Below are positions 1-12,700 of a stretch of 64,000 bases of DNA, piece after piece. The translations under genes and the position numbers were made by a program. Where the stretch lies: assembly GCF_032452875.1 (NCBI RefSeq), contig NW_026893681.1, positions 248,001 to 312,000 of the forward strand. Reading direction: 5' to 3'. Source of the DNA: Bos javanicus. Its lineage: Eukaryota > Chordata > Mammalia > Artiodactyla > Bovidae. Within the stretch, counting starts at the first letter, position 1. Every line of letters starts with the position of its first letter. The notes under the pieces were generated by a model. The model was not told the origin of the DNA and made no database searches. It saw only the letters and a program-made list of their open reading frames with translations.

Positions 1-585
1 CGAAGCTGATCATACACTGATCACGTGACTGCATGCACTGATCAATTGACTGCCCATGCACTGATCACGTGGATGATCATACGCTGATCATGTGACTGAT
101 CATGCACTAAAAAAATGGCTGATCAAGCCCTGATCACATGACTGATCATGCACTGTTCACGAAGCTGATCATACAATGATCACGTGACTGTGCATGCACT
201 GATCACTTGGCTGATCATGCACAGATCACATGGCTATCATGCACTGATCACTTGATTGTGCATGCAATAATCACGTGGATGATCATGCATTTATCACGTG
301 GCTGATCATGCACTAATCACAAGGGTGATCATGAACTGATCACGTGACTTAGCATGCTGTGATCTCGTGTCTGAATGGTGCTGATCATGTGACTAATCAA
401 GAACTGATCACGTGGCTATCATGCACTGATCACGTGGCTGATCATACACTGATCACGTGGCTATCATGCACTGATCACTTGATTGTGCATGCAATAATCA
501 CGTGGATGATCATGCATGTATCACCTGGCTGATCATGCACTAATCACAAGGGTGATCATGAACTGATCACGTGACTTAGCATGCT
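1..585 (+). repeat. HOR unit U0, 3' end only
   Basis: This is the tail of a higher-order unit that starts before the window. Position 1 corresponds to about 4617 in U1. It contains the single long A run of the unit (seven A at 109-115, in CACTAAAAAAATGG), which is a useful phase marker because homopolymers are otherwise almost absent. It also holds most of the first 227-bp tandem pair, described separately. The unit boundary is arbitrary: I set it 75 bp before the island. Confidence 0.85.
109..115 (+). other. A7 run, HOR phase marker
   Basis: Seven A in CACTAAAAAAATGG, the only long homopolymer in the unit. It recurs once per unit, 477 bp before the unit start where the 227-bp pair is present and 250 bp before it where the pair is single. 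It is A6 at 36502-36507 (U8 tail). Confidence 0.8.
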
Positions 586-660
586 GTGATCTCGGGTCTG
601 AGTGGTGCTAATCATGTGACTAATCAAGAACTGATCACGTGGCTCTCATGCACTGATGAT
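232..660 (+). repeat. 227-bp tandem pair before island 1
   Basis: Two copies of a block starting GGCTATCATGCACTGATCAC, at 232 and 459. The first contains CTCGTGTCTGAATGGTGCTG and the second CTCGGGTCTGAGTGGTGCTA. The second copy runs into the island. The pair is present before most islands and single before islands 9, 11, 13 and 15. Confidence 0.85.
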
Positions 661-3600
661 GTGCCTCAGGAGGCAATAACCAAAGAGCTGAGCAGGCACG
701 AATCACGCAATCAGCAGGCAATAATCATGGACCTCAGCTGTGATGAATCATGCTGCTCAGCTGGCAATCATCAAGCAGCTGAATAGGCAGGAATCAGACG
801 GCTCAGCTGGCCATTGTCAAGCAGATGAGCAGGCAGGAATCACGCAGCTCAGCTGGCAATTGTCAAGCAGCGGAGCAGACAGGAAAAACGGAGCTCAGTA
901 GGCCCTGATCACGTGACTGAGCACACACTGCTCACGTGACTGATAATGAACTGATCACGAGGCTATAATGCACTGATCACCTGACTGCGCATGCACTGAT
1001 CATGTGGATGATCATACACTGATCACGTGGCTGATCACGAAATGATCACGTGACTGATCATGCACTGATCACGTGGCTATCATGCACTGCTCACATGACT
1101 GAGCATGCACTGATCACGTAGCTATCATGCATTGATCACTTGGCTATCATGCACTAATCACGTGGCTGATCATGCACTGATCACGAAGCTGATCATACAC
1201 TGATCACGGGACTGTGCATGCACTGATCACGTGGCTGATCATGCACTGATCACGTGGCTGATCATGCAATGATAACCTGGCTATCATACACTGATCACGT
1301 GACTGATCATGCACTCTTCACTGGCCTGATCATGCACTGATCCCGTGGCTGATCATGCAATGATCAGGAAGCTGATCATACACTGATCACGTGACTCTGC
1401 CTGCTGTGTGGCTGATCATGCACTGATCACGTGGCTGATCATACACTGATCACGTCGCTGATCATGCACTGATCACCGTGCGGATAATGAACTGATCACG
1501 TGGCTGATCATGCACTGATCACGTGGCTGATCATGCACTGATCACGTGCCTGATTATGCACTGATCACGAAGCTGACCATACACTGACTGTGCATGCACT
1601 GATCACGTGGCTGATAATGCACTGATCACGTGGCTGATCATGCACTGATCACCTGGCTGATCATACACTGATCACGTGGCTGATCATGCACTGATCACGT
1701 GTCTGATCATCCACTGATTTGAAGCTGATCATAGACTGATCACGTGATTCCTGCACTGATCACGGGGCTGATCATGCACATATCAAGTGGCTGATCAAGC
1801 ACTGATCACGTGACTGATCATTCACTGATCACGTGACTGATCATGCACTGATCACGTGGCTGATCATGCACTAATCACGTAGCTGATCATATACTGATCA
1901 CGTGACTGTGCATGCACTGATAACTTGGCTGATCATGCCCTGATCACGAGGCTGATCATGCACTGATCACATGGCTGATCATACACTGATCACGTGCCTG
2001 ATCATGCACTAATCACGTTGCGGAACATGCACTATTCACGTGGCTGATCATACACTGATCACGTGGCTGACCATACTCTGATCACGTGGCTGATCATACA
2101 CTGATCACGCGGCTGATCATGCACTGATCACGTGTCTATCATGCACTAATCACGTGAATGCGCATGAACTGATCACTTACCTGTTCATGCAGTGATTCCG
2201 TGGCTATCATGCACTGATCACGTGGCTGATCATGCACTGATCACATGACTGATTAAGCACTGCTCGCGTAGCTATAATGCACTGATCACATGACTGCGCA
2301 TGCCATGATCATGTGACTGATCATGCACTGATCACGTGGCTATCATGCACTGATAACGTGGCTGATCATGCAGTGATCATGTGACTGATTATGCACTGAT
2401 CGCGAAGCTATCATGCACTGATCACATGACAGCTCATGCCATGATCGCGTGACTGATCATGCACTGATCACGTGGCTATCATGCACTGATCATATGGCTA
2501 ATCATACATTGATCACCTAAATAATCATGCACTCATCCCGGGGCGGTCTTGCACTGATCACGTGGCTGATCAGGCACTGATAACTTAGCTATCATGCACT
2601 GATCACATGACTGCGCAAGAACTGTTCACGTGGATATCATACACTGGACACGTGACAGATCATGCACTGATCACGTGACTGATCATGCACTGATCTGGTG
2701 GCTATCATGCATTGATCACGTGATTGGTCATACACAGATCACGTGACTGATCATGCACTGATCACGTGACTGCACATGCACTGATCATGTAAATGTAGGC
2801 AATGATCACATGGCTATCATGCACTGATCACGTGGCTGATCATGCACTGATCATGAGACTGAGCATGCACTGATCACGTAGCTATCATGCATTGATCAAT
2901 TGGCTATCATGCACTGATCACGTGGCTGATCATACACTGATCACGTGGCTGATCATGCACTAATCACGTTGCTTATCATGCACTGATCAGGTGGCTATCA
3001 TGCACTGATCACGTGGCTGATCATGCACTGCTCACATGGCTGATCGTACACTGATCACGTGGCTGATCATGCACTAATCACGTTCCTTATCCTGCAATGA
3101 TCAGGTTGCTATCATGCACTGATCACATGGCTGATCATACACTGATCAGGTGACTGCGCATGCACTGATCACATGACTGATCATGCACTGATCATGTGGC
3201 TGATCATGCACTGATAAGCTGGCTATCATACACTGATCAGGTGACTGATCATGCACTCTTCACGTGCCTGATCATGCACTGATCACGTGGCTGATCATGC
3301 ACTGAATACGAAGCTGATCATACACTGATCACGTGACTGTGCATGCACTGATAACTTGGCTGGTCATGCACTAATCACATTGCCGATCATGCACTGATCA
3401 CGTGACTGATCATGCACTGATCTGGTGCCTATCAGGCATTGATCCCGTGGTTGATCATACACTGATCACATGACTGATCATGCACTGATCACCTGGCTAT
3501 CATGCACTGATCACGTAGCTGATCATGCACTGATCAAGTGATTGAACATGCACTGAAGACGTGACTGATCCTGCACTAATCACATGGCTATCATGCACTG

Positions 3601-5200
3601 ATCATGTGACTGCGCATCCACTGATCTCGAGGATGATCGTACACTGATCACGTGGCTGATCAGGAACTGATCACATGACTGACCATACAGTGATCACGTG
3701 TCTGAATATTGCTGATCATGTTATTGATCATGTGCTGATCAGGTGTGTATCATGCACTGATCACCTGACTGCGCATGCACTGACCATGTAACTGTAGGCA
3801 ATTATCACATGGCTATCATGCAGTGATCACGTGGATGATCATGCACTGACCATGCACTGATCACGTAGCTATCATGCATTGATCACTTGGCTGTCATGCA
3901 CTGATCACGTGGCTGATCATACACTGATCACGTGACTGCACATGCACTGATGACATGGCTGATCATACAGTGATCACGTGGCTGATCATGCACTGATCAT
4001 GTGGTTGATCATGCACTAATCACGTTGCTGATCATGCACTGATCAGGTGGCTATCATGCACTGCTTACGAGGCTGATCATGCACTGATCACATGGCAATC
4101 ATGCACTGATCACGTGTCTTATCATACACTGATCCTTGACTGATCATGCACTGATCACGTGCCTGATCATTCACTGATCACCTGGCTGATCATGCACTGA
4201 TCACGAAGCTGATCATACACTGATCACGTGACTGCATGCACTGATCATTTCGATGATCATGCATTGATCAAGGGGCTGATCATGCACTGACCACGTGGCT
4301 GATCCTACAATGATCACGTGACTGATCATGCACTGATCACGCGGCTGACCATGCACTGATCACGAAGCTGATCATACACTGATCACGTGACTGTGCATGC
4401 ACTGATAACGTGGGTGATCATGCACTGATCACGTGTTTGATCATGCACTGATCACGTGGCTGATCATACACTGTTCATGTGCCTGATCATGCACTAAATA
4501 TGTTGCGGATCATGCACTGATCACGTAGCTGATCATACACTGATCACCTGGCTGATCATACTCTGATCACCTGGCTGATCAGACACTGATCACGTGGCTG
4601 ATCATACTCTGAACACGAAGCTGATCATACACTGATCACGTGACTGCATGCACCGATCAATTGACTGCCCATGCACTGATCACGTGGATGATCATACGCT
4701 GATCATGTGACTGATCATGCGCTAAAAAAATGGCTGATCAAGCCCTGATCACATGACTGATCATGCACTGTTCACGAAGCTGATCATACAATGATCACGT
4801 GACTGTGCATGCACTGATCACTTGGCTGATCATGCACAGATCACATGGCTATCATGCACTGATCACTTGATTGTGCATGCAATAATCACGTGGATGATCA
4901 TGCATTTATCACGTGGCTGATCATGCACTAATCACAAGGGTGATCATGAACTGATCACGTGACTTAGCATGCTGTGATCTCGTGTCTGAATGGTGCTGAT
5001 CATGTGACTAATCAAGAACTGATCACGTGGCTATCATGCACTGATCACGTGGCTGATCATACAGTGATCACGTGGCTATCATGCACTGATCACTTGATTG
5101 TGCATGCAATAATCACGTGGATGATCATGCATGTATCACCTGGCTGATCATGCACTAATCACAAGGGTGATCATGAACTGATCACGTGACTTAGCATGCT
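586..5200 (+). repeat. HOR unit U1 (4615 bp)
   Basis: This is the longest of the ordinary units. Order within the unit: a 75-bp lead, the island, about 0.5 kb of 23-mers, a length-variable segment, about 3 kb of relatively fixed variant 23-mers, the A run, then a 227-bp tandem pair. The variable segment (about 1430-1730) is expanded relative to U2 and U3. It includes extra monomers near 1500-1680, among them one with CGAAGCTGACCATAC near 1568 that U2 and U3 lack. A private variant is CTGCTCACG near 929, where most other units read CTGATCACG. It most resembles U4 in the variable segment. Confidence 0.88.
661..905 (+). repeat. Island, copy 1 (46-bp repeats, CAGCTG-rich)
   Basis: A 245-bp stretch without the CACGTG 23-mer pattern. 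It opens with an inverted repeat, TGCCTC-AG-GAGGCA, and ends at GCTCAGTAGGCCC, after which 23-mers resume. Inside are at least three aligned 46-bp repeats, beginning GAATCATGCTGCTCAGC (about 747), GAATCAGACGGCTCAGC (about 791) and GAATCACGCAGCTCAGC (about 837). It has five CAGCTG E-boxes and no CACGTG. Aligned to two 23-mers, a 46-bp repeat matches at about 60% of positions by eye, so the island is probably an old, diverged form of the same satellite. A 66-codon GTG-initiated frame crosses it, which I do not consider a gene. Confidence 0.9.
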
Positions 5201-5275
5201 GTGATCTCGGGTCTGAGTGGTGCTAATCATGTGACTAATCAAGAACTGATCACGTGGCTCTCATGCACTGATGAT
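4847..5275 (+). repeat. 227-bp tandem pair before island 2
   Basis: Same pair as before island 1, with GTGATCTCG landmarks at 4974 and 5201. Private change CATACAGTGATC near 5060. Confidence 0.83.
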
Positions 5276-8200
5276 GTGCCTCAGGAGGCAATAACCAAAG
5301 AGCTGAGCAGGCACGAATCACGCAATCAGCAGGCAATAATCATGGACCTCAGCTGTGATGAATCATGCTGCTCAGCTGGCAATCATCAAGCAGCTGAATA
5401 GGCAGGAATCAGACGGCTCAGCTGGCCATTGTCAAGCAGATGAGCAGGCAGGAATCACGCAGCTCAGCTGGCAATTGTCAAGCAGCGGAGCAGACAGGAA
5501 AAACGGAGCTCAGTAGGCCCTGATCACGTGACTGAGCACACACTGATCACGTGACTGATAATGAACTGATCACGAGGCTATAATGCACTGATCACCTGAC
5601 TGCGCATGCACTGATCATGTGGATGATCATACACTGATCACGTGGCTGATCACGCAATGATCACGTGACTGATCATGCACTGATCACGTGGCTATCATGC
5701 ACTGCTCACATGACTGAGCATGCACTGATCACGTAGCTATCATGCATTGATCACTTGGCTATCATGCACTAATCACGTGGCTGATCATGCACTGATCACG
5801 AAGCTGATCATACACTGATCACGGGACTGTGCATGCACTGATCACGTGGCTGATCATGCACTGATCACGTGGCTGATCATGCAATGATAACCTGGCTATC
5901 ATACACTGATCACGTGACTGATCATGCACTCTTCACTGGCCTGATCATGCACTGATCCCGTGGCTGATCATGCAATGATCAGGAAGCTGATCATACACTG
6001 ATCACGTGACTCTGCCTGCTGTGTGGCTGATCATGCACTGATCACGTGGCTGATCATACACTGATCACGTCGCTGATCATGCACTGATCACGGTGCGGAT
6101 CATGAACTGATCACGTGGCTGATCATACACTTATCACGTGGCTGTTCATGCACTGATCACGTGGCTGATCATCCACTGATTTGAAGCTGATCATAGACTG
6201 ATCACGTGATTCATGCACTGATCACGGGGCTGATCATGCACATATCACGTGGCTGATCAAGCACTGATCACGTGACTGATCATTCACTGATCACGTGACT
6301 GATCATGCACTGATCACGTGGCTGATCATGCACTAATCACGTAGCTGATCATATACTGATCACGTGACTGTGCATGCACTGATAACTTGGCTGATCATGC
6401 CCTGATCACGAGGCTGATCACGCACTGATCACATGGCTGATCATACACTGATCACGTGCCTGATCATGCACTAATCACGTTGCGGAACATGCACTATTCA
6501 CGTGGCTGATCATACACTGATCACGTGGCTGATCATGCACTGATCACGTGTCTATCATGCACTAATCACGTGAATGCGCATGAACTGATCACTTACCTGT
6601 TCATGCAGTGATTCCGTGGCTATCATGCACTGATCACGTGGCTGATCATGCACTGATCACATGACTGATTAAGCACTGCTCGCGTAGCTATAATGCACTG
6701 ATCACATGACTGCGCATGCCATGATCATGTGACTGATCATGCACTGATCACGTGGCTATCATGCACTGATAACGTGGCTGATCATGCAGTGATCACGTGA
6801 CTGATTATGCACTGATCGCGAAGCTATCATGCACTGATCACATGACAGCTCATGCCATGATCGCGTGACTGATCATGCACTGATCACGTGGCTATCATGC
6901 ACTGATCATATGGCTAATCATACATTGATCACCTAAATAATCATGCACTCATCCCGGGGCGGTCTTGCACTGATCACGTGGCTGATCAGGCACTGATAAC
7001 TTAGCTATCATGCACTGATCACATGACTGCGCAAGAACTGTTCACGTGGATATCATACACTGGACACGTGACAGATCATGCACTGATCACGTGACTGATC
7101 ATGCACTGATCTGGTGGCTATCATGCATTGATCACGTGATTGGTCATACACAGATCACGTGACTGATCATGCACTGATCACGTGACTGCACATGCACTGA
7201 TCATGTAAATGTAGGCAATGATCACATGGCTATCATGCACTGATCACGTGGCTGATCATGCACTGATCATGAGACTGAGCATGCACTGATCACGTAGCTA
7301 TCATGCATTGATCAATTGGCTATCATGCACTGATCACGTGGCTGATCATACACTGATCACGTGGCTGATCATGCACTAATCACGTTGCTTATCATGCACT
7401 GATCAGGTGGCTATCATGCACTGATCACGTGGCTGATCATGCACTGCTCACATGGCTGATCGTACACTGATCACGTGGCTGACCATGCACTAATCACGTT
7501 CCTTATCCTGCAATGATCAGGTTGCTATCATGCACTGATCACATGGCTGATCATACACTGATCAGGTGACTGCGCATGCACTGATCACATGACTGATCAT
7601 GCACTGATCATGTGGCTGATCATGCACTGATAAGCTGGCTATCATACACTGATCAGGTGACTGATCATGCACTCTTCACGTGCCTGATCATGCACTGATC
7701 ACGTGGCTGATCATGCACTGAATACGAAGCTGATCATACACTGATCACGTGACTGTGCATGCACTGATAACTTGGCTGGTCATGCACTAATCCCGTGGCT
7801 GATCATGCACTAATCACATTGCCGATCATGCACTGATCACGTGACTGATCATGCACTGATCTGGTGCCTATCAGGCATTGATCCCGTGGTTGATCATACA
7901 CTGATCACATGACTGATCATGCACTGATCACCTGGCTATCATGCACTGATCACGTAGCTGATCATGCACTGATCAAGTGATTGAACATGCACTGAAGACG
8001 TGACTGATCCTGCACTAATCACATGGCTATCATGCACTGATCATGTGACTGCGCATCCACTGATCTCGAGGATGATCGTACACTGATCACGTGGCTGATC
8101 AGGAACTGATCACATGACTGACCATACAGTGATCACGTGTCTGAATATTGCTGATCATGTTATTGATCATGTGCTGATCAGGTGTGTATCATGCACTGAT

Positions 8201-9639
8201 CACCTGACTGCGCATGCACTGACCATGTAACTGTAGGCAATTATCACATGGCTATCATGCAGTGATCACGTGGATGATCATGCACTGACCATGCACTGAT
8301 CACGTAGCTATCATGCATTGATCACTTGGCTGTCATGCACTGATCACGTGGCTGATCATACACTGATCACGTGACTGCACATGCACTGATGACATGGCTG
8401 ATCATACAGTGATCACGTGGCTGATCATGCACTGATCATGTGGTTGATCATGCACTAATCACGTTGCTGATCATGCACTGATCAGGTGGCTATCATGCAC
8501 TGCTTACGAGGCTGATCATGCACTGATCACATGGCAATCATGCACTGATCACGTGTCTTATCATACACTGATCCTTGACTGATCATGCACTGATCACGTG
8601 CCTGATCATTCACTGATCACCTGGCTGATCATGCACTGATCACGAAGCTGATCATACACTGATCACGTGACTGCATGCACTGATCATTTCGATGATCATG
8701 CATTGATCAAGGGGCTGATCATGCACTGACCACGTGGCTGATCCTACAATGATCACGTGACTGATCATGCACTGATCACGCGGCTGACCATGCACTGATC
8801 ACGAAGCTGATCATACACTGATCACGTGACTGTGCATGCACTGATAACGTGGGTGATCATGCACTGATCACGTGTTTGATCATGCACTGATCACGTGGCT
8901 GATCATACACTGTTCATGTGCCTGATCATGCACTAAATATGTTGCGGATCATGCACTGATCACGTAGCTGATCATACACTGATCACCTGGCTGATCATAC
9001 TCTGATCACCTGGCTGATCAGACACTGATCACGTGGCTGATCATACTCTGAACACGAAGCTGATCATACACTGATCACGTGACTGCATGCACCGATCAAT
9101 TGACTGCCCATGCACTGATCACGTGGATGATCATGCGCTGATCATGTGACTGATCATGCACTAAAAAAATGGCTGATCAAGCCCTGATCACATGACTGAT
9201 CATGCACTGTTCACGAAGCTGATCTTACAATGATCACGTGACTGTGCATGCACTGATCACTTGGCTGATCATGCACAGATCACATGGCTATCATGCACTG
9301 ATCACTTGATTGTGCATGCAATAATCACGTGGATGATCATGCATTTATCACGTGGCTGATCATGCACTAATCACAAGGGTGATCATGAACTGATCACGTG
9401 ACTTAGCATGCTGTGATCTCGTGTCTGAATGGTGCTGATCATGTGACTAATCAAGAACTGATCACGTGGCTATCATGCACTGATCACGTGGCTGATCATA
9501 CACTGATCACGTGGCTATCATGCACTGATCACTTGATTGTGCATGCAATAATCACGTGGATGATCATGCATGTATCACCTGGCTGATCATGCACTAATCA
9601 CAAGGGTGATCATGAACTGATCACGTGACTTAGCATGCT
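5201..9639 (+). repeat. HOR unit U2 (4439 bp)
   Basis: A short-form unit, net 176 bp shorter than U1. Most of the loss lies in the variable segment around 6090-6190. A further loss of about two monomers lies near 6510-6540, where U1 has an extra pair ending in the CACGCGG variant. It also has a gain: one additional monomer with TAATCCCGTGG near 7790, absent in U1. Its tail carries CTGATCTTACAATG near 9220, a T variant shared only with the tail of U3, so U2 and U3 are sister copies. Confidence 0.88.
5276..5520 (+). repeat. Island, copy 2
   Basis: Second occurrence, 4615 bp after copy 1. I see no base difference from copy 1, whereas the satellite on both sides shows several changes, for example CACTGATCACG for CACTGCTCACG just after it. 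Confidence 0.9.
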
Positions 9640-9714
9640 GTGATCTCGGGTCTGAGTGGTGCTAATCATGTGACTAATCAAGAACTGATCACGTGGCTCT
9701 CATGCACTGATGAT
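9286..9714 (+). repeat. 227-bp tandem pair before island 3
   Basis: Landmarks GTGATCTCG at 9413 and 9640, each with its own variant (GTGTCTGAATGG, then GGGTCTGAGTGG). Confidence 0.83.
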
Positions 9715-12700
9715 GTGCCTCAGGAGGCAATAACCAAAGAGCTGAGCAGGCACGAATCACGCAATCAGCAGGCAATAATCATGGACCTCAGCTGTGATGA
9801 ATCATGCTGCTCAGCTGGCAATCATCAAGCAGCTGAATAGGCAGGAATCAGACGGCTCAGCTGGCCATTGTCAAGCAGATGAGCAGGCAGGAATCACGCA
9901 GCTCAGCTGGCAATTGTCAAGCAGCGGAGCAGACAGGAAAAACGGAGCTCAGTAGGCCCTGATCACGTGACTGAGCACACACTGATCACGTGACTGATAA
10001 TGAACTGATCACGAGGCTATAATGCACTGATCACCTGACTGCGCATGCACTGATCATGTGGATGATCATACACTGATCACGTGGCTGATCACGCAATGAT
10101 CACGTGACTGATCATGCACTGATCACGTGGCTATCATGCACTGCTCACATGACTGAGCATGCACTGATCACGTAGCTATCATGCATTGATCACTTGGCTA
10201 TCATGCACTAATCACGTGGCTGATCATGCACTGATCACGAAGCTGATCATACACTGATCACGGGACTGTGCATGCACTGATCACGTGGCTGATCATGCAC
10301 TGATCACGTGGCTGATCATGCAATGATAACCTGGCTATCATACACTGATCACGTGACTGATCATGCACTCTTCACTGGCCTGATCATGCACTGATCCCGT
10401 GGCTGATCATGCAATGATCAGGAAGCTGATCATACACTGATCACGTGACTCTGCCTGCTGTGTGGCTGATCATGCACTGATCACGTGGCTGATCATACAC
10501 TGATCACGTCGCTGATCATGCACTGATCACGGTGCGGATCATGAACTGATCACGTGGCTGATCATACACTGATCACGTGGCTGTTCATGCACTGATCACG
10601 TGGCTGATCATCCACTGATTTGAAGCTGATCATAGACTGATCACGTGATTCATGCACTGATCACGGGGCTGATCATGCACATATCACGTGGCTGATCAAG
10701 CACTGATCACGTGACTGATCATTCACTGATCACGTGACTGATCATGCACTGATCACGTGGCTGATCATGCACTAATCACGTAGCTGATCATATACTGATC
10801 ACGTGACTGTGCATGCACTGATAACTTGGCTGATCATGCCCTGATCACGAGGCTGATCATGCACTGATCACATGGCTGATCATACACTGATCACGTGCCT
10901 GATCATGCACTAATCACGTGGCGGAACATGCACTATTCACGTGGCTGATCATACACTGATCACGCGGCTGATCATGCACTGATCACGTGTCTGATCATGC
11001 ACTAATCACGTGAATGCGCATGAACTGATCACTTACCTGTTCATGCAGTGATTCCGTGGCTATCATGCACTGATCACGTGGCTGATCATGCACTGATCAC
11101 ATGACTGATTAAGCACTGCTCGCGTAGCTATAATGCACTGATCACATGACTGCGCATGCCATGATCACGTGACTGATCATGCACTGATCACGTGGCTGAT
11201 CATGCACTGATAACGTGGCTGATCATGCAGTGATCACGTGACTGATTATGCACTGATCGCGAAGCTATCATGCACTGATCACATGACAGCTCATGCCATG
11301 ATCGCGTGACTGATCATGCACTGATCACGTGGCTATCATGCACTGATCATATGGCTAATCATACATTGATCACCTAAATAATCATGCACTCATCCCGGGG
11401 CGGTCTTGCACTGATCACGTGGCTGATCAGGCACTGATAACTTAGCTATCATGCACTGATCACATGACTGCGCAAGAACTGTTCACGTGGATATCATACA
11501 CTGGACACGTGACAGATCATGCACTGATCACGTGACTGATCATGCACTGATCTGGTGGCTGATCATGCATTGATCACGTGATTGGTCATACACAGATCAC
11601 GTGACTGATCATGCACTGATCACGTGACTGCACATGCACTGATCATGTAAATGTAGGCAATGATCACATGGCTATCATGCACTGATCACGTGGCTGATCA
11701 TGCACTGATCATGAGACTGAGCATGCACTGATCACGTAGCTATCATGCATTGATCAATTGGCTATCATGCACTGATCACGTGGCTGATCATACACTGATC
11801 ACGTGGCTGATCATGCACTAATCACGTTGCTTATCATGCACTGATCAGGTGGCTATCATGCACTGATCACGTGGCTGATCATGCACTGCTCACATGGCTG
11901 ATCGTACACTGATCACGTGGCTGATCATGCACTAATCACGTTCCTTATCCTGCAATGATCAGGTTGCTATCATGCACTGATCACATGGCTGATCATACAC
12001 TGATCAGGTGACTGCGCATGCACTGATCACATGACTGATCATGCACTGATCATGTGGCTGATCATGCACTGATAAGCTGGCTATCATACACTGATCAGGT
12101 GACTGATCATGCACTCTTCACGTGCCTGATCATGCACTGATCACGTGGCTGATCATGCACTGAATACGAAGCTGATCATACACTGATCACGTGACTGTGC
12201 ATGCACTGATAACTTGGCTGGTCATGCACTAATCCCGTGGCTGATCATGCACTAATCACATTGCCGATCATGCACTGATCACGTGACTGATCATGCACTG
12301 ATCTGGTGCCTATCAGGCATTGATCCCGTGGTTGATCATACACTGATCACATGACTGATCATGCACTGATCACCTGGCTATCATGCACTGATCACGTAGC
12401 TGATCATGCACTGATCAAGTGATTGAACATGCACTGAAGACGTGACTGATCCTGCACTAATCACATGGCTATCATGCACTGATCATGTGACTGCGCATCC
12501 ACTGATCTCGAGGATGATCGTACACTGATCACGTGGCTGATCAGGAACTGATCACATGACTGACCATACAGTGATCACGTGTCTGAATATTGCTGATCAT
12601 GTTATTGATCATGTGCTGATCAGGTGTGTATCATGCACTGATCACCTGACTGCGCATGCACTGACCATGTAACTGTAGGCAATTATCACATGGCTATCAT

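Noticed and set aside
586..786. Recurring 66-codon open frame at the head of each unit (586, 5201, 9640 and so on)
   Set aside because: It starts with GTG rather than ATG, crosses satellite and island without any codon-usage or domain signal, is closed by a stop in U11 and U15, and its identity between copies follows from DNA identity. I see no promoter, splice or polyadenylation context. The longest ATG-started part is about 19 codons.
661..905. Island as a transposon or SINE insertion
   Set aside because: It has no target-site duplication, no A or AT tail, no tRNA-like or terminal inverted sequence. Its 46-bp periodicity and partial match to doubled 23-mers point to satellite origin instead.
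661..905. tRNA, rRNA or small RNA gene in the island
   Set aside because: I see no cloverleaf, no A- or B-box pair and no known RNA signature. The only secondary-structure signal is the short TGCCTC/GAGGCA arm pair.
1015..1030. TATAAT-like promoter elements (GGCTATAATGCAC)
   Set aside because: These are one-base variants of the GCTATCATGCAC monomer, recur wherever that monomer does, and have no matching upstream element or downstream gene.
4247..4270. Possible CENP-B box at TTTCGATGATCATGC
   Set aside because: Only the TTCG core fits. The required downstream A and CGGG positions are absent, and no other site in the unit matches better.
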